From contig CM077115.1 of NCBI GenBank assembly GCA_039619475.1, positions 221,263,291 through 221,327,290 of the forward strand: a DNA stretch of 64,000 nt, written 5' to 3'. Below the pieces are notes generated by a model that worked only from the letters and a program-made list of their open reading frames with translations, was not told where the DNA came from and searched no databases. This DNA comes from Icerya purchasi. Taxonomy: Eukaryota > Arthropoda > Insecta > Hemiptera > Monophlebidae. Position 1 is the stretch's first letter. Each line of letters starts with the position of its first letter. Positions 24,315 through 36,365 of the stretch are shown in pieces. A program made the position numbers and the translations under genes.

Positions 24315-25097
24315 AAACTCGGCCCTTCGGGACTCAAAAGGGGGAAAGCCTCCTCCACCACTAGGTCTAGTTCTTCTATAATTCTTATAGAAGAGAAAAC
24401 TTCTTCATTGGCTACGCCGTTTGACAAAATTTTCTCGTTACATTAAAATTGTGACATTTTTTTGGGACAAATTTCGTGACAGGACACTTTTTTTGATGAC
24501 CCCTGGCGTAAAATTGGCGTAGCCATTAATATATATCTTATTAGCGGTAGCAAGCACACTTGAAGACAGTGCTGTTATTTGTAAAAGTGCGCTATTTTCG
24601 TTGAATGAGACTGATAAGCCGTAAAGAACAAGTGAAAGATTAATTCAATTAATTAATCGCATTTAGCTTTTGAGAAAAAGGTGACAAATTTCATTGATAA
24701 ACTATAATTTTTAAGGTATTTCAGCTTTAAAAGTTGATATCTCCATTTATTTTGATCAATTACGAATAAAATCATGTATCAGATTTCAAATGAAATTACT
24801 ATTACGTCTTTTGTCTAGTAGTATAATGTTCGTTTATTAATTGATTGTTTCATCATTTACCGATCACGTTTACATAGGTACATAATAAATAGATGCAACT
24901 GGTACAGTACCGCGGTTACAGACATGGGAGGAAAAGAACGAAGAAAGAAAGATTTAAAAATTAAATGCCCCCTCGGTAAGCTTCTTCTTATAAAATATCT
25001 TGGTTTCAAAGTATAATTAACGTATAAAAAGAAGCATCAACATATACTGGAATAAAGAATGATGGTTTTAAAAGGTTTTTCGTACTTATTATGCCGC

Positions 25098-25159
<62 letters not shown>

Positions 25160-25307
25160 ATGTGCGATATAATAGTATCTTGACACTATCCAGCTTTTAC
25201 ATTGATGACCTCAACTTGTTGATTTAACTTTTCTTTAAATTAACCCACAGAAAATGATTAAATGATAAGTGTTTCAACTATAAGATTTCTTGCCTTTCAA
25301 GATCTAT

Positions 25308-25345
<38 letters not shown>

Positions 25346-25375
25346 GCGTGTGTTATAATAACCATCTAATTCTGC
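23557..25375. other. AT-rich stretch with microsatellites
   Basis: No genes. It holds TA runs at about 24281-24317 and 25098-25153 and a CA run at about 25313-25339. A short pair of inverted words, TGGCTACGCC at 24409-24418 and GGCGTAGCCA at 24516-24525, may be the ends of a tiny repeat. Confidence 0.5.
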
Positions 25376-25383
25376 CTAGTTCC

Positions 25384-25702
25384 CAGGGGCACAACAACCA
25401 AATATTGTGAGTGGGTGCTCAGATCATCTGTCTATCGATGACCAAAAAAAGGAATAAAAAAGATAACAATTTTTTCAAAATTACAAATGTGAAGCCAAGT
25501 TTAAGTGTTTTTTTCCCCATCAATTTACATAGTTGTTTGATTTTCATTAGATTTTGTGCTAAACTGTCAAAATATGGTTTTACGATAAAATTTGGTTTGT
25601 GCAGAATAGGTGTTAAATTAAAACGTTAGCCTTCGCTGGGAGTGCCCATCACAATTGAGTGGGTGCCTGGGCACCCTTGGACCCTCCTTTAGTGCGCCCC
25701 TG
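25384..25702. mobile_element. hAT-type MITE with perfect 8-bp target duplication
   Basis: The 319-bp sequence begins CAGGGGCACA, and the reverse complement of its other end begins CAGGGGCGCA. It is flanked by CTAGTTCC on both sides (25376-25383 and 25703-25710), an exact 8-bp target duplication typical of hAT. The word GAGTGGGTGC occurs near both ends. It encodes no transposase, so it is a non-autonomous copy. Confidence 0.85.
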
Positions 25703-25710
25703 CTAGTTCC

Positions 25711-27690
25711 CTTAATTTTAAAAGCTTTCCATTTACTGTCAGAGTTTAATTCCATAGTTATTATTCAACCCCCTAAATCTTCTCGGTAGCCGCATGCGGC
25801 TAAAACGAAATATAAATTTCTTAAAACTTAAAGTATTTACCTAGTCTGATATATGATATATACTCAGAACTCAGAGATTCTCCTCAGAATCGTATTATTC
25901 AATTCACGAAATAATCGCGATCGTTAGCTTTTTCATTTGTCGACCTTCCAATTACAATTAGTCAGTCTGTGACCTCTTAAGTTTATCCACGTGATTATCC
26001 ACTTTTTTGTAAAATTATACATACCAGCAAGCTGTTCCCTGTCATAACGTACACTTCGGTAGCTAAGCCTAATGTAATCATTCGTACCGAGTCATTTCCG
26101 ATTCGTAGGTAGTTTTAGTTACATAATGTTCTACGGATGCAAACAGTTCTTTTTCTAAAGCATTAACCCCATCAACATAAAATAAAATCCTTTCCAAAAT
26201 TTGTTCCGAATTACATTACAGTAAAATCATCGCCGCACTAGATCGCGATATAAACATTCGTCTTGAAACTTCTACTATTGATAATATCAGGTCGCATTTT
26301 AACAATGTATCACCCGTATTTGTACGTGTACACGATTGGACGAAATTTGTTAGAGACATTGACGGATCATCGCTAATATTCCGGTAAGGCGATAACCCCA
26401 TATGCTGTCCGTCTAAATTGTATATGCAAATTTGAAACGTTTATTTTTTATATTCAAATTTAAACGGGTACGGTGTATCGTATACTCTTTAATACCTGCA
26501 TATATACTAACCTAGGCAACTGCGAAAAGCTGGAAGTAACATAGAAAAACTTTATGAAAACCAGATCGGAATAGATTTGTTGATTTTGTTGCATTTCAAG
26601 TCACCTATTACAAAACTCGAAAATGGTACAGTTTTATTTCTCTGTTTTCCAACAGCTGATAAATTCCTAGTGTCAGCTCAATCTCATTTATTTATTAGTG
26701 GATATACAAAAAAAAAGAAAAAATGGGAGTCGGAATGGGTTTTACAAAGAACCGTTTCATGGGATATATTAGTTTTTTCTTGGTGTCTTCGAGAGAGCGG
26801 TACTCTTGTCATGAGGTTTATTCAATTTTGAACTGTCTTCAGGTTAAAAGTTACATTTATACAAACTCGCATCTTTTACCTAACTACCATTTTTGAAAAC
26901 AGTCCACTTATGACACACCTCATTTGTCGCTGTTAGAATTCGTGTTATACTACTCGTATTTGGTACCCGAAATGCGAGAGATTGTACGTAACATTTGTAC
27001 TGTTGTAGTTGGCTTTTTAGATTTTGTTGTAGTTTAACCAATCTGTTTAAACTTCGAATTTCTATATACGCTGTAACGGACATTAAATAACAGATTTTAC
27101 AAATCAGGCTGGCTAAAGCTTTATAGCGTATTTGGTGCTGTTTCGTAATTAATATATACTGTACATGCTAAATAAATGTCAGACAGGTTGCATATAGATA
27201 TATTATTTTACGGATATAAAAAGTCAATGAATTCTAGTGCGCATATATTCTTCATTACTAATTAGATTACTGCGATCGGAAAATTTGATAAATCCTCGAA
27301 ATTTAGAAATAAGAGGTGTGAGTCAGCTTTCGAGTAGCGTATCTATTTTATTCGAGTGGCGGCGGTTAACGCAACAAGCGATAGCGAGATTAATTTTATC
27401 ATTTCCACAATATTGAAGTTCATTTTTTCATTCCATAGGTCTTTTTTTTTTCATAATCCGAACGTTATAAATGTTCTACATTAGTCTTGTCAATCATTGA
27501 CCGCTTATTTCGCAGAAAGTGTTTTAAAAATGTTCCGTTATTAAAAGAAATATTTACAAGTTTTTATTTATACGCCTTGTTTTACAATTTGTTGTGCTGG
27601 TTCCATGAGCATTCAGTTTTTTTGCATAGTAACGAAAAATTCTGAATGTAATATTCCACATACATGCATCATGTATATAGCAATTTTCAA
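25711..27690. other. Mostly unrecognised sequence
   Basis: Apart from the weak exon candidate at 26222-26393, no gene or element was recognised. Confidence 0.4.
26222..26393 (+). CDS. Weak candidate exon, unknown gene
   Basis: An acceptor-like TTACATTACAG ends at 26221 and a strong donor-like CCG|GTAAGG begins at 26394. One frame is open across it and reads IIAALDRDINIRLETSTIDN, IRSHFNNVSPVFVRVHDWTK and FVRDIDGSS. Its codon composition looks more like coding DNA than the flanks. The acceptor lacks a good pyrimidine tract, and the frame stops just after the donor. The protein is not recognised and could also be part of an unknown element. Confidence 0.25.
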
Positions 27691-27703
27691 AGGAAATTAT
27701 GTA

Positions 27704-27971
27704 TGTAGGTGAATACATCCTGTTTGTTAAAATGGTATAATAAAATAAACTTTAATAACAAACAATATAGATCAATAAATTAGATAAATACCTATTTAGA
27801 AACGTTTTCGGGCATAACCCATCATCAGCTAACACTAACTTGAGGAGTATGTTTTAAGTTTCCTTTAAGTTAGTGTTAGCTGATGATGGGTTATGCCCGA
27901 AAACGTTTCTAAATAGGTATTTATCTAATTTATTGATCTATATTGTTTGTTATTAAAGTTTATTTTATTAT
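27704..27971 (-). mobile_element. Foldback Penelope-like insertion with 13-bp target duplication
   Basis: Two 105-base arms (27737-27841 and 27867-27971) are inverted copies around a 25-base spacer and are preceded by a 33-base tail (27704-27736). AGGAAATTATGTA flanks it at 27691-27703 and 27972-27984, a perfect 13-bp target duplication. The arms and tail match the smaller copy at 13831-13921 in reverse orientation. Inverted terminal copies with a tail of about 34 bases and a hammerhead-like motif in the arms are features of Penelope-like elements. No reverse transcriptase is present. Confidence 0.75.
27876..27912 (+). ncRNA. Hammerhead-ribozyme-like motif in Penelope-like arm
   Basis: The order is TTAG (stem I), CTGATGA (27880-27886), a GGG/CCC stem II, GAA, a two-pair stem III (AA-CG-TT), then T and CTAA closing stem I. 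This matches the minimal type I hammerhead found in Penelope-like elements. An extra T sits between the core and stem II, so activity is uncertain. The inverted arm carries the same motif on the minus strand near 27796-27832. Confidence 0.55.
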
Positions 27972-27984
27972 AGGAAATTATGTA

Positions 27985-28841
27985 AATGAAGTTTTTTTAT
28001 TTCTTTTGTGGATTATTTTGCGAGATTATGCGACCAAATAATTAAAACTTCTCATCGTCGTCGTAAAATGAGTTCTTTTATAATTGGTCATTTTGAAACA
28101 GAAACCGTTTAGAATTTTTGCAGTTAGCGGGGAATTAAAGATTTAGTTATTACTATAATAAATTGGATTCTTCATACTGACTCTGAACAAAAGAACTTTA
28201 CGATTCTTCTTAGTTTCAAAGGGGAAAACATATATTAAGAGAAAGGGAGGAAAAAGGAAATGAAAGTTAATTTATAAATTATTATAGACATCGAAGTGAT
28301 TAAATGAAGAGTCGATTGCAGATGAAAGAAATGAACTTGTAACACTCTCCTTTTTCAAATTGCGCATGCAGACCAAAGTAAATATGTGAACATTCACCTA
28401 CTGTGAAATGTTACATCACTATGATATAATAAATTGATACTAATAGAAAATTTTCGATTTTCGTTATGCTTGCTCGCTTCAATGCCGATCGATAATGTGA
28501 ACCATCTTAAATTAACTTTTTAGACCTCGAATTGCGCTTCGTAACCTGAAGTGTAGCTTCACTATTGGTCGGTTATATGTAGAAGTCGAAATTACGTAAA
28601 ACAGGATTTCTAGAATACCCTTTAACATAATTATGTTACAATATATCAAAAATAAATGAATCAAGTCACGTCCGATGAATATTTCTTTAAATGGCCTGGT
28701 AGAAATCGGCTCAAAAGAATTGATTATTTTGATCTAAAAAGGTTCAAGAAATGACGTAAAAGACGACCGGATAAATAGATTTAAATATTTTTATAATAAA
28801 TCGTTAACTGAAATAGATTAACATTTACATACGTTCGCCAG
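27985..28841. other. AT-rich stretch, nothing recognised
   Basis: No coding or repeat signal seen. Confidence 0.4.
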
Positions 28842-28852
28842 CATTGAAATTA

Positions 28853-29125
28853 AGTAAAGTAAAGTAAGTCCCATACCCTTGATAAGGTATCACGGATTGT
28901 GAAGTTAAGGTTTACAGTGTACTAAGCCTAATGGTTCTGATGAGAATACTGGGGCCAGTTCCTTTCTCTCTACCGCCTTTACTTTCCCAGATTTCTCTGG
29001 TACCAAATTATTTCAGGCTGGGTACACTTGGGAGCAATTCGGATCTGGAACAAGACAAGTCTTGAACCCTTGTCCTTTGCTTTAGTAGCCAAGTGCCTTA
29101 ACCACTAGGCTACCGCGCTACCTAA
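28853..29125 (-). mobile_element. tRNA-derived SINE, full length
   Basis: On the minus strand the 5' head carries a box A, TAGCCTAGTGGTTAAGG, and a box B, GGGTTCAAGAC, so it derives from a tRNA and would be transcribed by RNA polymerase III. The body continues to a 3' tail of ACTTT repeats (28853-28870). CATTGAAATTA flanks it at 28842-28852 and 29126-29136, an 11-bp target duplication. A second copy of the family is at 51754-51996. A LINE in the same genome must supply the reverse transcriptase. Confidence 0.92.
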
Positions 29126-29136
29126 CATTGAAATTA

Positions 29137-29611
29137 CTGTATAGAAATATTTTCCAACTTCGCCGAGTTAAATGCCGAATGTTACTTCTGTGAGTGTCAG
29201 GCAACACAGTAAAATAATCGTAATGAAACGAACGAATCAGGAACAATCCATTGTAAAGCAGTTCATTCTTTAATGTTAAATTGGTTTCATTCTTTACATA
29301 GTTTTCTTTTTTGTGGTGACTGATGTCGAGTTGTTATTTAAACAGAGTTAATATTTTTGTGACCACATCATCTGAGTTTTCCTGATAGAAAGTCCCAAAT
29401 GTCTTCACCCATCCAGATTTAATGTTAAGCGGTGCAGGCAGTAAAATCTTTTTAATTATTTCAAATTTTCATCATATACATATATACATCAGACACTGAT
29501 GTTTCTATTGAACCGAATGTTGTAGGTAGTAAAAATCTAAGTTTCTGCTATTTGACAAAATGTTAATTAACGCAGAATTAAATGTGTCAAAATAAAGTAG
29601 CATTTATGACA

Positions 29612-29643
<32 letters not shown>

Positions 29644-31139
29644 ATGGCCTGGCGGCTAAGTAGCTTACCATTTGGCCACTTCCATATCAAAATAAGTCTA
29701 AATTATTCCACTTCTCCTCTCTTCTCCTCTTCTTTTTCTCTTTTTTTTTTTCTTTTCTTTTCCTTTTTTCTCTTTTTTATATGAATAAAGAAAAACGTAT
29801 TGGAAAAATGAGCAAATGAAAATCTAATGACAAGGACAATTCACCAGCCATCTATCCGGACCAACTGAGCAAGATAAATATATATATATATTTTCCGGAC
29901 AACTATGGCCGTAAATGAATTAACATTACCCACAGCCTGTCTGCCTGGAATCATTTGGACAATAGCCTGACTGTTCTGGTCAGTACCCGGGAACTTGAAA
30001 TTCCAGACTCAACTGAACAGTCATAATATTTTGCTCGTTAGATTAAGATGGTACAAATTGCACCATATCTTCGTGGTCGGCGATGATCATATCTTCTGGT
30101 TGAACTCAATCAGTATAGGACGCACTTGACAGATCTATTATTAACGGAAGACAATAAATACCTGTGAATAGTAAGGATAAACAAACTCCGGGAGAGAAGG
30201 AAAAAAAAAACACTTTCAAATTATATTGTGGTAGATGGAAAATGTTCCTTCCAGCACAGTTGGGAAGGTTATAACAGAAAGTGACGTTTCAGCTACACCA
30301 AAGTTCTTTTACTCAGCTCCCTTAATCAACACTATACCACACCTATGCATCAATAGAAGGGAAGACTTCTAATTTCTCTTTAAATAGTAAACGGAGCTAG
30401 ATAAATCGCCTACTAGTGTGACTAAGTAACTCCTTCCCCTCCTTGTCCATGAGATGTGTGTCGCAAAACCACCTTGAATCGCCTATTACTGTCACATAAC
30501 TACCTTCTACATCACCATCTTCTGCAACCACATGCCATCACTACATCATTAGATGCTACTACCATATAATCGTTGTGTTATCACACATAGATAATAAACT
30601 GACATCGGTACATTAACGTAAGTAATTAATCCATGGCTACTGATGGACTGACCGTGACATCCTTCTTAGTGCTAATGATGATGGTTAGGCATCTAATTTT
30701 CTACTGGTATATACTGTCATTCACTACCCTCAGTACTTGATACACTTGTCTCTTCCAAATATACAACTTTGTTTCCTTCCACTATTTCAATGCTTCCTCT
30801 GTTTAATTTTAACATTACCCTTAGTTTATGGGCCACTTCATTTATTTGACGTTCCCATTAAAAGGAGGAAAAATTATATAATGTATATTTTTTTATATAA
30901 TAAATTTATTTTCTACTCAAGTGGGAGACCCTTTAGTTCAGCCTCTGAGTTCCGCAATAGAAGTTTCAATACATACAAATCTTAAATTCTTGCAAATGAT
31001 TGTGATTTGTTGTTGTGAGCTACACTTAAATTTTTTTTTTATTATTATATTAGTGTGAATAAAATAAATAAAGTATGAAGTGATTAATAAAAAAGGGATC
31101 TTTAATAGAAATGTAACATTTAAAGAAGAGAAAAAAAAT
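29137..31139. other. Unrecognised stretch with poly-T run
   Basis: A run of about 27 T's at 29617-29643 followed by ATGGCCTGGCGGC may be the poly-A end of an unidentified minus-strand retroelement. A CT-rich run lies at 29710-29780. No coding remnant was recognised. Confidence 0.4.
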
Positions 31140-31149
31140 TAATGATTTA

Positions 31150-32340
31150 CAAAGGTGTTATGCGTCAAAGCCGCAAGCAGTAGCTGATAACTTTGTGCGC
31201 GCGTATGCCTGTCGTTCTTCATGCGCTAAACTGATACTCAATTCCTGAGCTACCGACATGGCGATGTTATGAAATTTTCCTCTGTCCGTCACCAAGCGGA
31301 AAAGCGACATGGCTTTCTAGTCCAGTTGGTTTTCTGTCAATTTCATTTCTTCCTTGTACTTTTTCCAAATAACTTTGTACAGTAGTTCTAAGTATGCGGT
31401 CCAGATATTAAGTCCCCTTTTTTAATGATGTCTAGCAGGTCACGGTTTTGCTTTATCCGTCTTCGGTCGATGATGGTTCATATAATATCCGGCGATAACA
31501 CCATAGCAGCTCAAACGCTTATGATTCATATCACTGTTCTTTTTTTTTTTTAAACAGATCATACGTAGCACATTATTAATCTGATTTTAATGCCGAGCGG
31601 TAACTGATGTGAAATTAATTTTGCATTTTATTTTCTCGTTTGCATTGCCTATCTTATTTATTTGTACTCCGAAATACTTGAAACGTTTTTCTGGATCAAC
31701 AACTTTCTATAAAGATCTTCATAATCTTTTGGGGGATTAATCTTAATTCCATACGTGTCATACCGATCGAACCATAATTTTAAACTTTTGCATTTCGCGC
31801 TAAAACAACAGTGTCATCGTCATAACTTCCTTCAATTTTGACACTTACAACTGTGTTGGAGAGCCTTTCTATAAATAGAATTAGCATATATATTAAGCAG
31901 GCTTAGTGGCATATATAGCTTTGCCAACACTGAGCGAATGTTTGTTTCCCCTATTTCTTCTCTACTAGTTTGCCATTGCCACTTTTCGGAATCATTGGTT
32001 TTCTGTATATACGAATGCCAGGTATTTTTTTACGGAGGTTGACATCGTCGTTCTCTTTCCGAAGTTCTTCTGTTTGTTGACATTTTTCTTCAAGAGATTA
32101 CTTTTTTGTTCGGCAGATTATTTACGTTAACTCACGCTGGATTCTTTTACAACACAGACCGTCTAATCTTTTTTGTCCTTTTTTTTATTTGTTAAACAGT
32201 TCAGTTATTTCTGGTGTAATCCATTTCATCTTCTGCAGTGTTTTCTTTGACTTAAAGGTTACCTCAGTGATTCGTTTCTTGAAGATTTCTTCCTTTATCT
32301 CGTAGTTTTCATCAATTGTTTTATTGTTTTCTGTTTGTTT
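31150..32340 (-). pseudogene. RTE-like LINE relic
   Basis: Read on the minus strand, pieces appear in the order of an RTE-like protein. First come KTLQKMKWITPEITELFNK and CQQTEELRKENDDVNLRKK, the linker before RT. Next is LLNIYANSIYRKAL, then the active-site box as YDDDTVVLARNAK (31813-31824, YADD expected), then FKYFGVQINKIGN, and last LFRLVTDRGKFHNIAMSVA at the C-terminus. The pieces are in different frames with many stops. It is related to the plus-strand copy at 51155-53358, which has a similar linker. Confidence 0.7.
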
Positions 32341-32344
32341 TTGA

Positions 32345-35300
32345 CGTTGTGTGAGTATATATAATAGTGCATTTTATAAAGTTAGCAAAATTGTACATTT
32401 CATGTAACGGTGAAATGTACAGAATTTTAAATAATTCATGAAATATGCATTATTGTTTTTGTTCATTTCATTGATATTAAACTTGTACTTACTACGTAAA
32501 GACAGTTTTTAAATTTAGAAATTATTAAATTGTAAAATTATTTTCTCGTGCAGTGAAACGTGCACAGTGGGATTTATTTATTTGATGATTGCGCAGTGAC
32601 GTAATTTATAATTTCATTCAAACTTATTGTTGTTATCTACCATTAATACTGAGAAGTGTTGTATTTTAAGTGGAAAGAAATATATACAAAGTAATTTCAT
32701 TTCATTAACCGTGCAACAGTACTATGCAGTTTATGAAACGTGCAATTTTTTTTCTCCTTTGTGAATTATACAATTTCATTATCTGTGCTTAACGCGCACA
32801 TACATACACACACTCACGCGCACATGTATATATAATTTGATCCTTTGGATTTCGCTATGGGGAAAACTCTCGGTTACCAGATAATGGTTTGCCATAATTC
32901 TTAAGGGAAATTTGGTTTGAGTTAACAACGTTATTCTTCGCAAAATCTTTATAAAGAATTTTCTTCCGTAAACTGCTTTCAATAGTAATAAAACTATTTA
33001 AAATAAGCTGTACCATAATTTCGATATTTACGTTCGTTTATATCGACTAATTAAATAATGACTGTACATCTTGAATAATAATCAAGTAAAGGGCTGCAAT
33101 ATTATTTTACGTTTTTACATTTTTAAATATATTATTATGTGATTTTACGTTTTTACAATTCATCTTTTCGTAGTAATCAAAGCCGATAAAGTTAATTTAT
33201 AGTCTATGTAGAACTTTTTCTATTATGACTTCCACAATACAGTTACGCAACGCACAAACGTGGCAGAATTTCTTATTATGTGTAGCGTAAAAATGACATA
33301 ATCATTAATGTATATATATATATATATGTATATATAATAATTTCCTTCATGGAACATCTTTGGTGATATGCATTAACAGATTTTCATCTGTCTGTGCTAA
33401 ATCAGTTTTTATAAGTTTTAGTTAATTAGTGGCTAACTATTTCCATAGAGTTTTTTTAGAATATTTATTGGCAAAAGGGAATGGCTTTAAGTAATTTTAA
33501 ACATCTTATCAATTACCCACAGAACTGGAAAATTTAATTTCTGATACGACATGAAAGTGTAAAAACATAAAAAAAAAAAAACATTCTTTTTTGATACTTT
33601 TTTTTTTTCCTGCATTTGTTCCACAATAATTAACACTTTCGAATATGTTTTTTCAGGCAACGAACATTTTTGCTGGTCGAAGCGAATTTTTCGATGGTGA
33701 TTTGTTTTAATTTAAGAAACCCCGTAAACACGGACGAATGTGTAGAGAGGCGCGGTTTGAGTTGGTTTCCGTATACATCAGGGAAAATCGTCAGGTATTC
33801 TAGGCGGGCTTAGGTGAAACGGTTAATTGAAAGTTTATTACAGTGCGTTTTCGGAGTATTCCAGCGGAAAAATACACCTACTGCGAGCTGTTGTTTGTAG
33901 CTGTTATTTATATAGGCAAGCATTTTCGTAAACCGGCTTAAATAAATCACCTTCTTAAAAGGAAGCGAATGAAAGCGCTAGTGACAAACATTTCCGATAA
34001 AACTATTCTTCCTCGCCAGAGATAAGCGGCCATGGTAAATTCTCTGCTTCCCTCCATCCGACCCCGAGACCCGGGACCGTTCCGACGATAGACCGCGGCG
34101 GGCTTCTGGAATGGTAATCCCGCTCGTCGAAGCTGCTATTATGTCGGGCAAATAACTTTAAAGCTGCGCGACTAATCTGATGTTTTCTTTCATCCGTGTG
34201 CAAATCTCCTTTGCCAGTCGACACACTTGCGCCTAACTTATCTTTGAATAATCGTTTCGTATTCTTTGTTTTTTGTAGTGATAACCGCATCTTCTTGCCA
34301 CCTCCGCTATCCAATTCGAAGGCGATTGATGGAGAAAAACTCAGACAGCCTCTATTATTGCTGTCTCATCACTCTTGTTGCTATTGCCGTTAAATTTTTC
34401 CATCTGTTCCGATAGTCAAATAATCATAATCACACTACTGGATGATAACGGATGTTAAGCAAGCATCATAGCTAAGCACCAGAAATAAGAAGGCATCTAA
34501 TGTAGTACAGCTTGAATGTGGAATCAGATAAATATGGAAAATGCTTCGATCTAATATAAGCTTTCTGAGAATACATACAAACACTTATGAGGAACAACGT
34601 ACCAAAATTAACTTCGTAACGTTTCCGATAACATCTCGCATAACGATCCATCTGCATATGATAGTTATTACAGTTTGACAGCGAATTTCTATGAGGAATC
34701 TTTGCACTGGGCATGGTTAATGCCGGGCATATGTATACTCTCAAGAATATCCGTGTTGTTACGGAACGAAACCGACAGCATGTCGTAACTATACAAAAGA
34801 ACAACTTAACTCGATCTCTGAGTAGCTAATTTTCAACGACGTACAGCATGTAATCAGAAGAAAAAAAAATTTTCCAAAATTTTAAACTTTTAACGCCTCG
34901 AAAATACAATTCCTCGCAAGTTTAAGATATATTTTGGTTTCTTCAATTTTTTTATTCGGGCTATTACTTACATGAACATACATTTTTGCAATCTTTTGCT
35001 AAATGGGGTAGGGGGATAAAAATAACGTTTTCTTATTGACGTGTACACAAAGTCAACATTTTATCCTCGTTATTGTTATAACATCTAACTGTATACTTCT
35101 GATTTCGGTTACTATCACTCAGGCCAAAGGGACCCTTTTCTTGGGCGGTTTTGTGGAATTTTTTTTGACAACTCAAAACCGACTGGTAGCCGTAGAAAGT
35201 CTAAATTTTGACTTGGAATTGTTATAATATTTATTTATTATTCACTCGTTTTAGTTAACAGTTGTACATGTGTTGCCCAAATCAAGTTTTTCGCTTTATG

Positions 35301-35540
35301 AAAGAGTTTCAACATTTTGTTTTATATTTCGAATTTCGCTTTTCTGAGCAAAGATCCCCCTTATCGACGTACTGAATTAAATAATGAAAAAAAAAAAAAT
35401 CGCTTTTAAAGGTTATTTGATAATTAGTTATGAATTTTTAAGTGATTTTTGGGGTCGTTATTCTTGACGGATTTTTGTTTTTTTTTTGCCGCCCCCGGGG
35501 TAATCGATTATTTTGAAGTTATAGATTATCTTAAAGAAAA
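32345..35540. other. Unrecognised stretch with a G+C-richer island
   Basis: No genes recognised. A TA run lies at about 33309-33336. The segment 33960-34340 is clearly richer in G+C and lacks repeats. It has an open minus-strand frame (34003-34314) but no protein similarity, and could be conserved regulatory DNA. Confidence 0.4.
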
Positions 35541-35542
35541 TT

Positions 35543-35785
35543 TTAATTATGGTTTATGTTCCAGTTTTGAAGTTTATGGCCGAGTTCTTTTGATTTTAAG
35601 CAAACAGTAATTCGGTTGTTGCTTACTCCGGAAGCAGCGATTACATTTGTAGGACCATGCGCAAGCTCCTTCAGTGAAACGAGATAATCTCTCGTAGTTT
35701 GTAATTTTGAATGCAGTTGAAAATAAAACGCTGACTTTCTTCGGGGTGCGTGAAGCTGGTTAACGGCCATATTGTTATTCTTCAC
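35543..35785 (-). pseudogene. LINE gag-like ORF1 fragment
   Basis: The minus-strand frame reads YLVSLKELAHGPTNVIAASG and then VSNNRITVCLKSKELGHKL, the same LINE ORF1 domain as at 12692-13033 and closer to the family consensus. It stops soon after and has no zinc knuckles, so it is a fragment. Its parent LINE family is not clear. Confidence 0.7.
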
Positions 35786-35789
35786 TTTA

Positions 35790-36350
35790 TCTGCATAGGA
35801 AGATGCAGTTGAAACAGTGGCGCAATTGTGAATTGTATTCGGTATTTTTATAGATGAGGCAGCGGCATATGGTTTTGGTTAGGTTAGACATTTGTGAAAT
35901 TATCGAGCGCTGGCCGGAGACCAACCGCTGATTTGATAGACGATTACTATACCGATATTATTAGGTAAAGCGATAGAAAGCGAATTTTTTACCGAACGGT
36001 TTACGGGTTTTCCCGGACCGTAGTTAATGCAGCGATGGACATTACATTATCTCTAAACTACACTCGGCGATATGCTTTTCTGTTTGCGCTTTATCTTTAT
36101 CGATTTAATGTTGTTTTATTTTTTCAGTTTATTTTTGAAAATCCACAATTGTATAAGGGGGCACTTTTATAGAAATAACTGAAACAACTACTGTTTATAG
36201 AAATACACAAAACCGACATTATACAACAGACTGTCAAAATCATTTAAAGCAATAATAAAACGAAATTATTTATTATGGACAATCAGACGGCTTACCTATG
36301 GACTTTCCGCAACATTATCCATACTCGGTGGAATTTTACTTTATGAAAAT
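35790..36350. other. AT-rich stretch, nothing recognised
   Basis: No feature seen. Confidence 0.4.
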
Positions 36351-36365
36351 AATATAATAAATAAT

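Noticed and set aside
29060..29125. A tRNA gene on the minus strand
   Set aside because: Box A and box B are present, but the head continues into a SINE body with a tail and target duplication, and it has no good cloverleaf arms.
34003..34314. 103-residue minus-strand frame in the G+C-rich island
   Set aside because: No recognisable domain, and higher G+C content lengthens chance open frames.
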